Part shown: positions 29,420-41,551 of the stretch, piece by piece
Position numbering within the stretch: position 1 is the first letter of the stretch
Layout: each line of letters starts with the position of its first letter
DNA from: Nymphaea colorata
Lineage: Eukaryota; Streptophyta; Magnoliopsida; Nymphaeales; Nymphaeaceae
Assembly (NCBI RefSeq): GCF_008831285.2
Contig: NW_022204507.1
Location: forward strand, 2,836,814 to 2,900,813
Length of the DNA stretch: 64,000 bases
Direction: 5' to 3'
The notes under the pieces: generated by a model
Told to the model about the DNA's origin: nothing
Seen by the model: only the letters and a program-made list of their open reading frames with translations
Databases searched by the model: none
Translations under genes and position numbers: made by a program

Positions 29420-32400
29420 GAGAGAAACACATCATTTGTTCGACCAACTGTATGTTGTTGGTGGCATAGTCAGATGGTGGGAATCACTAGTGAACTTGCA
29501 AGAGATGGCAATAACATGGGCCCACTACCTTACATAACGTTAACCAATAGAAAAATCGGTAGAAGATAGAGAAAGGGAGAAAAAATGAGGAAAAGAAGTG
29601 GCAAAAGGAGGGTTCATACCTTTTACAAAAGAATTTGCAACTGCAACAAGCTTTAGTCGAAGTTTTCAGAAAAATGTCATAATTTTATAACATTTATCCC
29701 ACTAGTATCTTACAACTATGTATAAAAAGTGCACTTCATATTTTAAGCTGCCTTTGGGCCCCGTTTTATGCAAAATTTGAAACAAATCTTTACTTTAAAT
29801 TAAAAACCAGTGTTCTGAGGTCTGAAGATTCATCCCACCATGTATATTTATTTGAAATTCCAAATATGAGTTTGTGGACATACTTGTTCCATTTGACTTT
29901 TCTATATCTTCCTGATTTTTATTTACTGCAAAAGAAAGTTCAACGATTGGATTCCTCTCACATTAAGCCAAACTTAAGATAAGGCTGGACCAAACCTAGT
30001 ATGACCTATATAAGTTAAATGAGTCTGGACTTATTGTCTCATGTTTTATCTTTATAAATTTGACTTTAAGATAAAAGATATTTTAAGAATATAAAGCACA
30101 CTTGAAATACCCTAGACATGGATTATTTCAATGATCTTGATTTATTTTAAATTATGCATACACATGCACATATATGTTGTTGTGACTAAATTTCCTAAAT
30201 GACAGATATAGTTGAATTCAGTTTTGAAAGAGTCTGAACCATTAATTAATGGAATGATACATATGAATTATAGAGAGACTATGATGGCCATGTTTTATTC
30301 ATTAGTTTGCTTTGAATCAACAAATACTTGAACTCTTTATATGTATTGAAAACATATGCATTCTTGATCATACTAAAGGATTTATCTGGCCTGACCATGA
30401 TGTCGTTCAAATTGTTCAAATGATCAAGGCTGCATTACTTCTTGTTTCATGAGCAAGGAGAAGATGGTTGCCCTTCTGCAGCTGAATCTGCCTTGTGCTT
30501 TTGAGTATGACAGTTGTGGCATGACCTATTTCCCTTGCCATGATATTTTGGGGGAAATATTTTCCATCTTGTCCTTTAAAGGCCGGTTAAATATAGAAAG
30601 TCAGTCGCTGATCTATAAGTTTGATATGATGCATGAGACATTGCTTGGATAGTTCCCATATAGCTGCAAGCATGCCAATGGATAATGGTTATTGCTTCAT
30701 GCATATGTGCATGCATATATTTAATAAATGTTGTTGCATGTACAAATTTGTTACTGGAATCATGTATTGAATCTCTTGATTTCATGTAATAGTGAGGGCA
30801 AGTGTTGACTTCGGTATTTCCTATTATTAGCTGGAATAAACCATGTAATTTCCCAAGCTCTCACTCTCATCTTCTTTTTTAAGGTGGCCTTGAAGACAGG
30901 AAGACTGGTAACGTCGTTGCTACATTGCTAAGATGGTTGCATGAGGTCCAAATAGGTCCAAACGTATCAGAAGCTTTAGAAATGTTGACAAATTTTGTGT
31001 CTTTTACTTTTGTACTAAGCTTTGCTCTTGTTGACTTGATCTTAATTTTGTACTTGCTTTAGATTTGTTGACTTGATTTTACTTTTTTACTAAGCTTTGA
31101 CTTTGTCGGCTTGATTCCATTTATTTCCCAAGTGATGGTGGCTTATCGTTACTAATTTGTAATGATGCCTAATAATTTTGAAGTTGTGGATGTTTTTAAA
31201 ATTACTTCTGTGTGCTATATTTAAAAAAAAAATGCATCAAAAATTTGGGATTGTTACACCTTTAGTTTTTTCTGTCAACATTGCACATGCACTTAATGTC
31301 CATTGAATGATCCCTTGCGACTTTTCAAGTAGCCAATTAGTGAAAAGGAAAAAAACCATGTTCTTGTCCTTCAAAATATGAAGTTTAGAGATGCTTTTTA
31401 AATCCAACAATTGAACATAGATATAATTACACCATGTTACTAAAACAACAACATGGTCTTCTAGGAACATGTATTTCAAAAGTATGTGTTCTAAAATAAC
31501 AATGTTTGTTTTCTGAAATGGCTTATAAAAGATAAAATAAATAGGAAGGTCAAAGATGTGGTTTAGTGAAACGCTGCCAATAAAATGAGGATCGATTGGT
31601 TCAAAAGATGAAGCACTAAAAGGTAGTACATAAGAAAAAATAAAAGAAAGCAATTAAGATGATGATATCTTCTAAATTCTCCAACCAATACATCAGGCAG
31701 GGCTTTCTAAAAACAACTTGAATCTCATTCTACAATTTTGGTGTTTAAGGTTTAAGTACAACAACTCTTCTTTCAAATTGTTACTGCTCACATAATCTCC
31801 AAAAGAATTTAAAAAAAAAAGAGAAAGAGATAAGTTTAGCAATAACATTTAAGATACGAAATATGCACCTGGCTCTGGAATTTTCCAAACAAAAAGTTGA
31901 AGAATCATCATAATGGTAAAAAACAAAACTGTGAACATGTGTGCCAGGTCTGATATTAAACATGGTTTTCCAACTATTAATTAAGACTACTAGTAATTGG
32001 GGGTCAACTAACGATTTTGGATACTGCTTTACTTTTTATCTTTTAAATTCATGGGCAACTTAAATTCTCAACAATGCATTAAATAGTTACGAATATTAAA
32101 GAGTTTATTTTTATTTTGGGACAAGACGGTTATAAAATTGTTTTTTCTTGCTATATTCCTTTTTATCCTTGTGAAAAGCACATGTTCAGTTGTTCATATA
32201 TAAAGAGAGAGAGATCAAGTCTTCGAATAATTAGGTGTTGGAAAAAAAATGTAAAAGGTATATACCAATATATATACAATGTAAACGATGGTACATGGCA
32301 TAACGACCCTTAATTCTTTTTTTTTTTTTCACAACAAGGATACATGTTTTTTTTTTTGTTGATTTTAGATCTGCTTCCGGTTAATTTTATGGTTAGTTTT

Positions 32401-33038
32401 TCCTAAAACCCAGCTATGAATTGTCTTTCACCCTTTAGAAAGGACGCACTTAAGAATTTTTGTTGGCATCTTTCACCATAGATAAACAGCATTCTAGTTA
32501 ATGGTACTAGTGGATTTACTTTTAAATTTTAATGAGCAATCCAATGTAAACCAATAAAATGTTGGTGAGGTCTCAATATAAAATATCACAATGTTTGTGG
32601 GATGTTTAACGTAATTAGTATGAAAATTAGAAAAGAGATGCAATCTTTTGGAAATAACTTCCAAAGATATATGGACTACAGGAAAAATAACTCACCTTTT
32701 CGTGGTTTCCGAAAAACAAATCTTATATATAATAATACTAATTTCAGCTTGAAGAAGCTTAATGTAATGAAAATACAACCTCTGGCTTAGATGTATTTAC
32801 CTTTTCTACTATATATACATATATATATATATATTTTTTTATCTAAAAAATATTTTTAAATAAATATAAACACCCTAATACATTTACAAAATCTATTTTG
32901 ACATAAACACGTTTTTATGAAAAATATTGATTTTTCTATTATCAAAATGTGGATGTTATGAGAGCCATTTATTTTTTGTTACTATAAAAGCACTATTAAG
33001 TTTCATTTTTAGTATATTTTTTTCATGAACATATTCTT
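28561..33038. other. AT-rich intergenic sequence up to the gap
   Basis: No recognised gene. TATATTGGTTATAAC near 28,600 resembles 60,270 (see finding). Short open frames at 29,204-29,569 and 30,449-30,652 have no recognised domain. Poly-A/T runs and an (AT)n stretch near 32,815-32,835 occur close to the gap. The whole stretch recurs at 40,692-45,180. Confidence 0.6.
29374..29418. repeat. ATG/ATA trinucleotide microsatellite
   Basis: Short (GAT)n running into (AAT)n. It produces Met/Ile-rich frames on both strands that are not genes. The identical repeat length is seen in the second copy at 41,506-41,550, which supports the two copies being the same locus. Confidence 0.95.
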
Positions 33039-33138
33039 NNNNNNNNNNNNNNNNNNNNNNNNNNNNNNNNNNNNNNNNNNNNNNNNNNNNNNNNNNNNNN
33101 NNNNNNNNNNNNNNNNNNNNNNNNNNNNNNNNNNNNNN
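33039..33138. other. Assembly gap, exactly 100 N
   Basis: A run of exactly 100 N, a conventional placeholder for a gap of unknown size, lying precisely between the two copies of the 12-kb sequence. Confidence 0.99.
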
Positions 33139-33743
33139 TAAATTCTTTCCTGGAACAATATCAGTAGCTTGATCTTAAAACCTTGCAATAGGTTGGCAGA
33201 GATGAACCACTACAAGTTCATGTTTCACAATCAACAGCAAGTTGCATGTGAGGCATGTAAATCAATGAAACTAGAGAGTTCACAAAGGAAAAGACCATAA
33301 CTAGATTACCTACTTTATCATGTATTGAAAAAGAATCCACACACAAATAGCAAAAAACCTGGTTCTCAACATTCTTGTAATTCATGAAAAAGAGAGAAAC
33401 TTGAAAGGCACAAGTAATTTTTAATTCCATTTTTAATTTTTCTTTTATATTTATTGACTCTATTTTGTATTGCAATAAAATATTCAAAAGAAATTAGTGT
33501 TGCTAGGCTCAATGCCTCTTGAATCTTCTCAACTCATTCAAGAGAGTTGGTGATACTCTTCAAATATCATATTAAGAACAAAAGATTCTTGTTATTAGTA
33601 ATACAAAGAATGTTCAGGAATTCATATCCCCAATAGATTCAAACTCCGCTTTTACTTAAGGTGATTCATTCAATTAAAAACAGTTTATCTATTTGGTAAT
33701 TGACTTAAGCATGTAGACATAAGAAACCAACATATTCTTCTAC

Positions 33744-33951
33744 CTTCCATTATCTTCAAGTTGATTTATCATTGCCCTGTAGTAATCATCATGTTTCTTC
33801 CACAAGACTGTTCTGTAAGGGTCATTTGGAGCTGTAGATGTAGAATCCTATGTGATGATGTATGCTGCCATTTGATGGTAGAAATAATGCGTCACAAATG
33901 GCTGTGTAACGTCATCTGAGATCTTCATCTCCCATATCTCTTCGTCGCCAT
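33744..33951 (-). pseudogene. Gene relic 5' exons, duplicate of P2
   Basis: Repeats 21,574-21,780: the HDDYYRAMINQLEDNG exon and the start-like ATG (33,949-33,951), with an extra T in the neighbouring TCTCTTCGTCG. The downstream exons are not in this copy because the duplicated segment begins 5' of them on this strand. Confidence 0.55.
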
Positions 33952-34139
33952 TTTCTATTTCCCTGTTGGCATTTAATTCCTCAAGCTTCCGGAGACCCCT
34001 GGAGTTCATCGTTCTATTAGTCTTTGGTCGGAGGTTATTAGGGATGTCAATGAATCACATTCAGATCAAATACCAGATCAAGTTTTTTAAAATAAATCAG
34101 ATCTGAAAAAACGAGAAATTTGATATCCAAATAAAAAAT

Positions 34140-36775
34140 CAGGAGCAGGGTCATGATTGTGGCTCTATCAGCCAAAAACAAGTTAGGGTTCATTGATGAG
34201 GCTATCAAAGAGCCTAAAGAGGATGAACATAATTGTATGTTGTGGGTACGATGTAACAATCTGGCTAGCATGAATTCTTAATTGAATTAGTAAGGAGATT
34301 CATGCTAGCATCGCTTATGCTACCTCAGAGTCTTGCACCAAGAGTCTTTCAGCTACATAGTTCAATACATCGATTACAGCAAGAGTCCATGACTGTTACT
34401 ACATATATATAAAAATCAAAGTGCTTTGGGAAGAATTAAATTACTACAATCTGGTGCCTGTGTTTGTGTGGGGGCATAAAAATTTATTCGGATCAAATAT
34501 AAAGAGAACGTGTAATTTAGTTCTTGAAGGTACTGAACGACTCATATGATGCTATTAGAGGACAGGTTTTATTGCTTGATCCCTTATCCACAGTAAACAA
34601 ATTATATGCTCTAGCCTTGCAGGAGGAACAGCAGCGTGAAGCAAGATTCACGCCGTCAGCCTCTTCACCTCCTGGCAATATCACACAATCATATTCCCAA
34701 AGCATCATCACTTGAACAAAGTTTCAAGTTTGAATGCAATAAAGGACGTCAAAGTCGACCAATCTGTAGCTATTGTCATAGCAGAGGTCATGTGAAAGAT
34801 AAATGTTTCAAGTTTAATGGCTAACCTCGAGGACACAGGTCATGATCCCAACTTTTGGCCACCACTAGCTGCAGCTACCATTCATAATCAAAGGCTGGTG
34901 GACCCAGCATACAAGCAATGGTACTAGTTTTCTGACAGCAAGGTCAAACATTCCAAGGAATTAGTTGTACCTTCATTCACTATGGATGAGTATCATAAAC
35001 TCTTATCACTTGTTAGAACTCGTCTACCTCTATCAATTTCGCAGGTAATATATCTTCATCTAGTGTCTCCCATCTTCCTTGGATTATCGATTCTGGAGCA
35101 AGTTGGTGCATTTGTGTCGATAGCTCTCCACTTCAAAAACCATCCAATAGTCAAGTACCTATAAACTTACCTAATGGACATACAATAACTGTCCATCAAA
35201 CTAGTGATGTTAAACTACACCGTTCACTCTTGAAAATTCCTTGTATATTCTCTCTTTCAAAGTGAACCTACTCTCTGTTGTCAATTGACCAAGCACTAAA
35301 CTTTTTCTAACTTTCTTCCCTACTCATTGTGTCTGCAGGACCTGAATAAGGGATTTCTATTGCTCTCTTATTTTGGCTCCCTCACAATGGTAACTTGACA
35401 TTAATGCAATGAAAGACACAAGGTACCCTCTTTCTAACTTTACTTCACTTTCTTGTCTGTCCTAAAACCTTTGGGTGGTAGTTTGACATAGGGAGTGGCG
35501 AGACACAATGAACTTAGAAACTAGTGCACTAAAGGAAAACAACACTTGCACAATGACCGCTTTACCAGAAAGAGTTAAGCCCATCGGTTGCAAGTGAGTT
35601 TACAAAATCAAGTTCCGATCAGACGGTATGTGAGTGATACAAGGCATGCCTGGTCGCCAAAGGTTATTCCCAATAGGAAGGACTGGACTACAATGAGACA
35701 TTTGTACCAGTCACAAAAATGGTAAGTGTCGAACTTTACTTTCAGTCGCTATGGAAAATGATTGGTTATTATACCAAATGGATGTGAAGAATGTCTTTTT
35801 CATGGCGATTTCCTTGAAGAAGTACATATGCAAGTTCTACCAATATATGACCGAAAGGGGAGAATCTGGTATGTAAATTACATAAATCTCTCTATGGACT
35901 CAGACAGACTCCTCAAAATTGGTTTCACAAATTGTCGTTGGCACTGGTGGAGTTTCGGATTCAGTCAATCAAATGCCGACCAGACATTATTCAATTACAA
36001 ACAAGCCAATTTTTGTTGTTGTTCTTGTTTATGTGGATGACCTTATTATTACGGGCATCACCAAGGAGCTGATTGTCAAATTTAAACAATTTTTTTGTCA
36101 GAAATTTCTTGTGAAAGACCTGTACTCTTAAATATTTTTGGGTTTAGAAATCGCTTTTTCAAGTGTAGGAATGTATGTTTCACCGCAAATGTATGTGTAA
36201 ACATTATAAGCGAAACAAGTATAATGGGTGCCAAGCCAATGGAATTTCTAGCATAACGAAGTATTCTCCTAAGCAAACAAACCAATCTTCAAATGAGTGT
36301 GTTTTGTGATTATGATTGGGTGGCATGTCAAGATACGCGAAGGTCCATAACTAGTTATTGTGTTCTTTTGGTGATTCTCCAATTTCATGAAAGACAAAAA
36401 AACAGCCCACAGTATCTCATCCTTTGCAGAAGCAGAATACAAGGCGTTGGCAAATGCAGTATGTGAAGTGACTTGGTTGAAATTCTTGTTGTCGGATCTA
36501 GGCGTGAGACATCTACAATCAACAAATCTATACTGTGACAATCAGGTCGCCATGCATATTGCAGCCAATCCAGTTTTTCATGAGTGTACCAAACATATAG
36601 ATTTAGACTGTCATGTGGTATGAGAAAAAATAAATCAAGGTGTAGTGAGAACCAGCTACATTAAGAGTAAAGTTCAGCTGGCAGACTTATTCACTAAGGC
36701 CTTAGGCAAGGAAGCATTTAATCATCTTGTTTCCAAACTGAACATACGAAATCTCTACACGTAGTTTGAGGGGAG
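34140..36775 (+). mobile_element. Copia-1, duplicate of the P2 copy
   Basis: Same order as 21,971-24,636: truncated gag, CCHC knuckle (ICSYCHSRGHVKDKC near 34,770-34,815), protease (WIIDSGAS near 35,085, in shifted frames), RT with VYVDDLIITG near 36,025-36,060, and RNase H ending near 36,765. The knuckle here has Gly where the first copy has Ser. Frames are shorter than in the first copy through single-base losses. Confidence 0.8.
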
Positions 36776-37100
36776 TGTTAAATTAACATTCACTTCTTAT
36801 CTTCTTATCTTGACATGTTAATGATAAGATTTTGAGTTGGTTAGCGAAGCTATTAAGATGAGCCAGCCGATTGCCATGGGATAAGATGAGCCAGCGAAAT
36901 GTCATAGGATAAGATGAGCCAGCCAAATATCATGGGATAAGATGAGCCAACCAAATGTCCTTGAAACTAAAAACCGCGTACTACTTTTTCTTCTGTATAT
37001 AAGTGTGTAAGATCAATAGAAAAATATGAAGCAATTCTCTGCTCTCTTCCTTGTGTTACATTCTTCCTTAAGCACTCAAATATTTCTACATACTCTAATA
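36776..37100 (+). repeat. LTR-A, duplicate of the P2 copy
   Basis: Starts TGTTAAATTAACATTC (one A shorter than at 24,637), with the four 28-bp repeats (about 36,855-36,968) and the TATA box at 36,996-37,002, leading to the Copia-2 gag ATG at 37,108. Confidence 0.7.
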
Positions 37101-40100
37101 TAGAGCCATGGCATCAACAGGCAAGGCTCCCGATTCTTCCAACTCTTTTCCAGCTAGTGGAGCAGAGTTCTTATGTAACAACATCATTCCTTCATCATTC
37201 AGACAACCCCGGCACTATATTGGTTTTACAATTAGTAACTAGTGAAAACTACTCAACCTGGAGTCATGCTATGAGAATCGCATTGTCTACCAAAAACAAT
37301 TGACCTTTGTTGATGGTAGTCTTCCCAAACCCAGCCTTGTAGCTCCTGAGATCATGATGTGGAGGCATTGCAATCACATGGTCTTTCATGGATTCTTAAC
37401 TGCATCTCGAAAGAATTATCAAGCAATATCATCTATGCCACCACAACTATTGAAGTGTGGGCACATTTAAAGGACGATTCACTGAAAGCACAACCCCTCA
37501 TAAGTACCAACTCAAGTCCTCCATTAGTCGTTTGAATCAATAAAATATATTTGTTGCTCTTTATTTTACAATATTAGGATAAGCATTCATCCTATGATGT
37601 TCTTTCGGAATGCTCTTGCAATGCCTTGAAAGTGGTTGCTGAAAAGCAACAAGAAGAGAGAGTGATTGAATTTCTGATGAGATTGAATGATTCATTCAAT
37701 GCTATAAGAAGGCAAATTCTACTTATGAAACCCTTGCCTTCTCTACAAAAACATGCACTGGTCCTTCAAGAGGAGAACCTCGTCTTCAAACTAGTGCTGT
37801 CGAGTATGTTGGTCTCTCAGCAAGTGCAAATTTGAATGCGTTCAAAAACCAACAAAGAAGCACCCACAATATTTCTGCAATTGCTGCAAGATTGTAGGAC
37901 ATCAAAGGAACGATGCTTCAAATTAAATGCTTACCCTCCAAACTTTTAAGGTGGAAAACAGAGCAAGACAAGGGGGTATTATCAAGGCCTTTGTTGGAGG
38001 GAAAACTGATTCCAATGCCTTAATCTCCACCACGCATGGAAAATAGTTCAGCAAGGACACTGCTCCAATTCTAACTCAAGACCAATATATTAAGTTCAAA
38101 CAACTCCTCAAAAAATCATCAGTAACCCAAATAAACATTCCAGCTATGTCATTCTTCAAACTAGACACCTGGGTAATAGATATTGGTGCTAGTCACCACA
38201 TGTCATGCTGCCATAAATCATTGCTAGGTGACACAAAATTAGCTGTTCCATTTTTAATTAGAGTTCAGGACAACAGAACACATGTTGGTAAAGCTCACCT
38301 TCCATTTCTATTCAAAAAGTGTATTATCTTCCAAATTTTGCTTACAACATATTGTCAAGGAGCTGATTTATTCAGAAAACTAAATGTCATTTGATTTCCC
38401 CACTACTGGGTGCTTTGTGCAGCACCCGATCTCCAAGACGAGGACTGAGCTGGGTGATTCATCAGGAGGATTCTTCATTTTCAAGTCACCTCTTACAACT
38501 ATAGACTGCTTGTTCACGAAACCCACTCAATCAGATTTTGATGTTTGGCATATGAGACTTGGGCACCCATCCTGCTCAAGGAACCAAATGCTTTGAAAGC
38601 ATGACTCTATCATTAAGTTGTCAAATAATTTCTGTGAAGTATGTAGTGTTGCTAAACAATATAGATTGATGTTCAAATTAAGTGAATTATGTTTTGCTAA
38701 ACCTTCTGATTTGCTACATTGTGATGTTTCCCAAGCATCACATACTCAAGCACAACACCTTTTGTCTATTATGGATGATTTTTCAAGAGCCATGTGGGTT
38801 TACCTATTGAAGTATCAACGTGAAGTAGGTGATTTCCTTAAACATTTCGTTAACATTACTGAGAAACAATTCAAAATGGATGTGTTAAAATTAGGATAGA
38901 TAGTGGAACCGAGTTCTTCTCAAATGACAATTTTTTTTTCCGTGATTGAGACATCCTACATCAACATTCATGCCCCTACATGGCTCAACAAAACGGCATA
39001 GCTGGGAGAAAGCATCAGCACATCTTGAATGTGGTGTATGCTCTCAAGTTTCAGTCAGGTCTACCCTTAAAATGTTGGGACTTACATGCATTAACAGCCA
39101 CATATTTAACAAATAGGACCCCATCCAAAAAAAAACAGAACTTGACAATGAATCTCCCTTTGAAAATTCTTTAAAATAAAACCACCTTACAAGCATATAT
39201 GCGTGTTTGGTTGTTTGTATTTTTCTACCAACCTCAAACCACATGGAAAATTCGGTCACATGTAGGGATGTCAATATGTCCAATTTGAATTGGATATCTG
39301 ACCAATCCGATCCAAAAAAATCGGATATGGAAAAAAAATAATATCCAATTAGGAAATCAGATTGGACTCGGATTTAATAAATGGCATCCAATCATATGCA
39401 AATTCAGATTCAGATATACATAACTATACAATCAAATTCGGATACAAATTCGGATCAGATTCATTTTTAGACAAATATCCTATATCTACTGCTATTAAAT
39501 TTTGAAATTTAGAAAATATCTGGTTTGAAATTTGGATTCAGATATAAATATAAGAATCAGATTCGGGTCGTAAAATTGGAATTCGCGTTCGGATATGACT
39601 TTTCTTTATTCGAATTCGAATCCGAATATTTGATTATCCTAAAAGCTGATATGATTAAGGATATATTGGATCTGAATGCGATCTGTTGGCGTCCCTAGTC
39701 ACAAGGTTCAGCGAGGTGTGTTCATTGGGTATCCTATTGAACAAAAAGGGTACAATCTACTTGATTTGGAAACAAAAAAAAAAAATTCGTTTGTAGGGAT
39801 ATGGTCTTCAATGAAACTGAATTTCCCTTCAAATTCTCAAAGGATCGGAGCAAAGTCTCACATTTTCTAGTTATTCCTCTCACATTTGTTGACAATCATA
39901 CACATGAGATCAGAAATTCAAGTGACCAAGGCCCTTCTTCTTGTCAACTGACTGAAAGCCAAGATGAACTCATGACTACTGATTGTACAAACATTAGACA
40001 ACCACGTGAAATTGTTTTAGTATCAAGTGATGAGGTTGAAACAAATACTTCCCTAGAAACTTTACCAAGTCCTCAACAGTTAGTCTGTAAATCATCCAGA

Positions 40101-40198
40101 ATATCAAAGCCATCCGTTTTATGGAATGATTTTTACTGTGCTATGGTCCATCCTGATTCACGTAGTCCATCAACATCATGGAAAAGGGCATCCACGAG
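37101..40198 (+). mobile_element. Copia-2, duplicate of the P2 copy
   Basis: Repeats 24,963-28,066: gag from 37,108, protease D-I-G near 38,179, integrase with the Glu-to-Gly change near 39,004, MITE, linker, and the same truncation before RT. From about 38.1 kb onward nearly identical to the first copy. Confidence 0.8.
39263..39697. mobile_element. hAT-like MITE, duplicate of 27,131-27,565
   Basis: Same length (435 bp), same flanks GTCACATG and GTCACAAG, same eroded right terminus. Counted twice because of the duplication. Confidence 0.85.
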
Positions 40199-40224
40199 GT
40201 AGACACAACAAACATTCTTAACAT

Positions 40225-40692
40225 GTGTCCTATAGCATCTGAGATGGCGAAACAAGTGTGACCAAGTAATGCGTCCTATAGTTTCTGAGATAATGAAAGC
40301 AGCAGAACCAAATACAGTGTCCTATAGGATTTGAGATAAATAACCGGCAGGATGCCCCATAGTGTCTTGGATAACAAAAGAGTTAGCTGGACCAAATAAT
40401 GCATCCCATAGCATCTGAGATATTGGCAGGGGTATGAGATAACGAACCACGTGCCATAGTGTCTAAGATAATGATGGGATTGTTAGATAATAAAACTAGT
40501 TTTATAGCATCTAAGATAATGACAAGGGTATGAGATAAAGCAATGAGTCTTATAGCGTATGAGAAAATGAAATAGTCTTCTAGGGTTTGAGATAGTGGTA
40601 GGGGTATGAGATAACGGAACATGTCCCATAGCATCTGAGATGATGAAAGGAGTCTTAGATAACAACATGAGTATAAGATAACGAAAGTGGTG
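40225..40692. repeat. 47-bp minisatellite, duplicate of 28,093-28,560
   Basis: All ten units with the same unit lengths, including the two short ones, at a constant offset of 12,132. Independent minisatellite arrays would be expected to differ in copy number. Confidence 0.85.
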
Positions 40693-41505
40693 AAACCAAA
40701 AAATGAAGACCCTTCTTCACCACTCATATGGGTATATTGGTTATAACAACCTACGCGTATCAACAGACACAATCATTGCTGCCTTCACCATCAGGGTATT
40801 CTGGACTAAGTAAATTTGTTGGCTGCCAATCTTGATTCTATTGTTGAATCCCAAAACCTTTGGTCACCACGTGGCAACATCACAGGCCTGGGCATGAAAT
40901 TTTCGTGCTCCATGGTGGTGTGTATAACCCATTTTGATGGCATGCAGAAGCTCTTGGAGGCAAAGTCATAACCAATAAAGAAAAGATACGGTAAAAGTAA
41001 TAATATAAAGTTGACTTGATAAAGCTCCGATGAAACAAACAGAATATAACTCTTTTACAAGAGAGATTGGATCAAATCAGAATGGAAATGTTGAATCACC
41101 TACCTTGTACTCAAAAGGAATGTGAACAACTTGCTAAAGGCGAAAAGGGCTTATGGTGCTTATTCATCAACATTGGAGTCATGTAAATGAGTTCAGTTTT
41201 CTATTCGAGTTGGAAGAATTGTAAATGAAAAGGTGTTGTGGACGTATGCCATAGTTAGACCGAAACACATAAGTTAATATTATGTTATCTCCCTTTCTCT
41301 CTCTTCTCTCATATATACATTTTTAGCATTTACATTTGCACCTTTTTATTCCAACACAAATATCTAAAAAAAGAGAACCAAGCAAAATGTTGGAGTTTAT
41401 GTACCTCCCTCGCTTTGCCTCGCTTGATAGCAATAGAGTCCTTGTTTGGCTAAGGTTCACCAATATTGAACAACCTCGCAACAATGGAAAACCAAGAGGA
41501 AAGAA

Positions 41506-41515
41506 GATGATGATG

Positions 41516-41550
<35 letters not shown>
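41506..41550. repeat. ATG/ATA microsatellite, duplicate of 29,374-29,418
   Basis: Same repeat number as in the first copy. Confidence 0.95.

Positions 41551-41551
<1 letters not shown>

Larger units (their letters stand above)
20968..33038. repeat. 12-kb duplication, first copy (ends at the gap)
   Basis: From TAAATTTCTTTCCTGG at 20,968 to CATGAACATATTCTT at 33,038 this equals 33,139-45,180. Coordinate offset falls from 12,171 to 12,133 over the first 5 kb, stays at 12,132 for about 4 kb, then rises to 12,142. Differences are mostly single-base indels. Most likely two unmerged contig ends of one locus. Confidence 0.9.

Noticed and set aside
29191-29569. Frames with Ile runs on both strands
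   Set aside because: Product of the ATG/ATA microsatellite.
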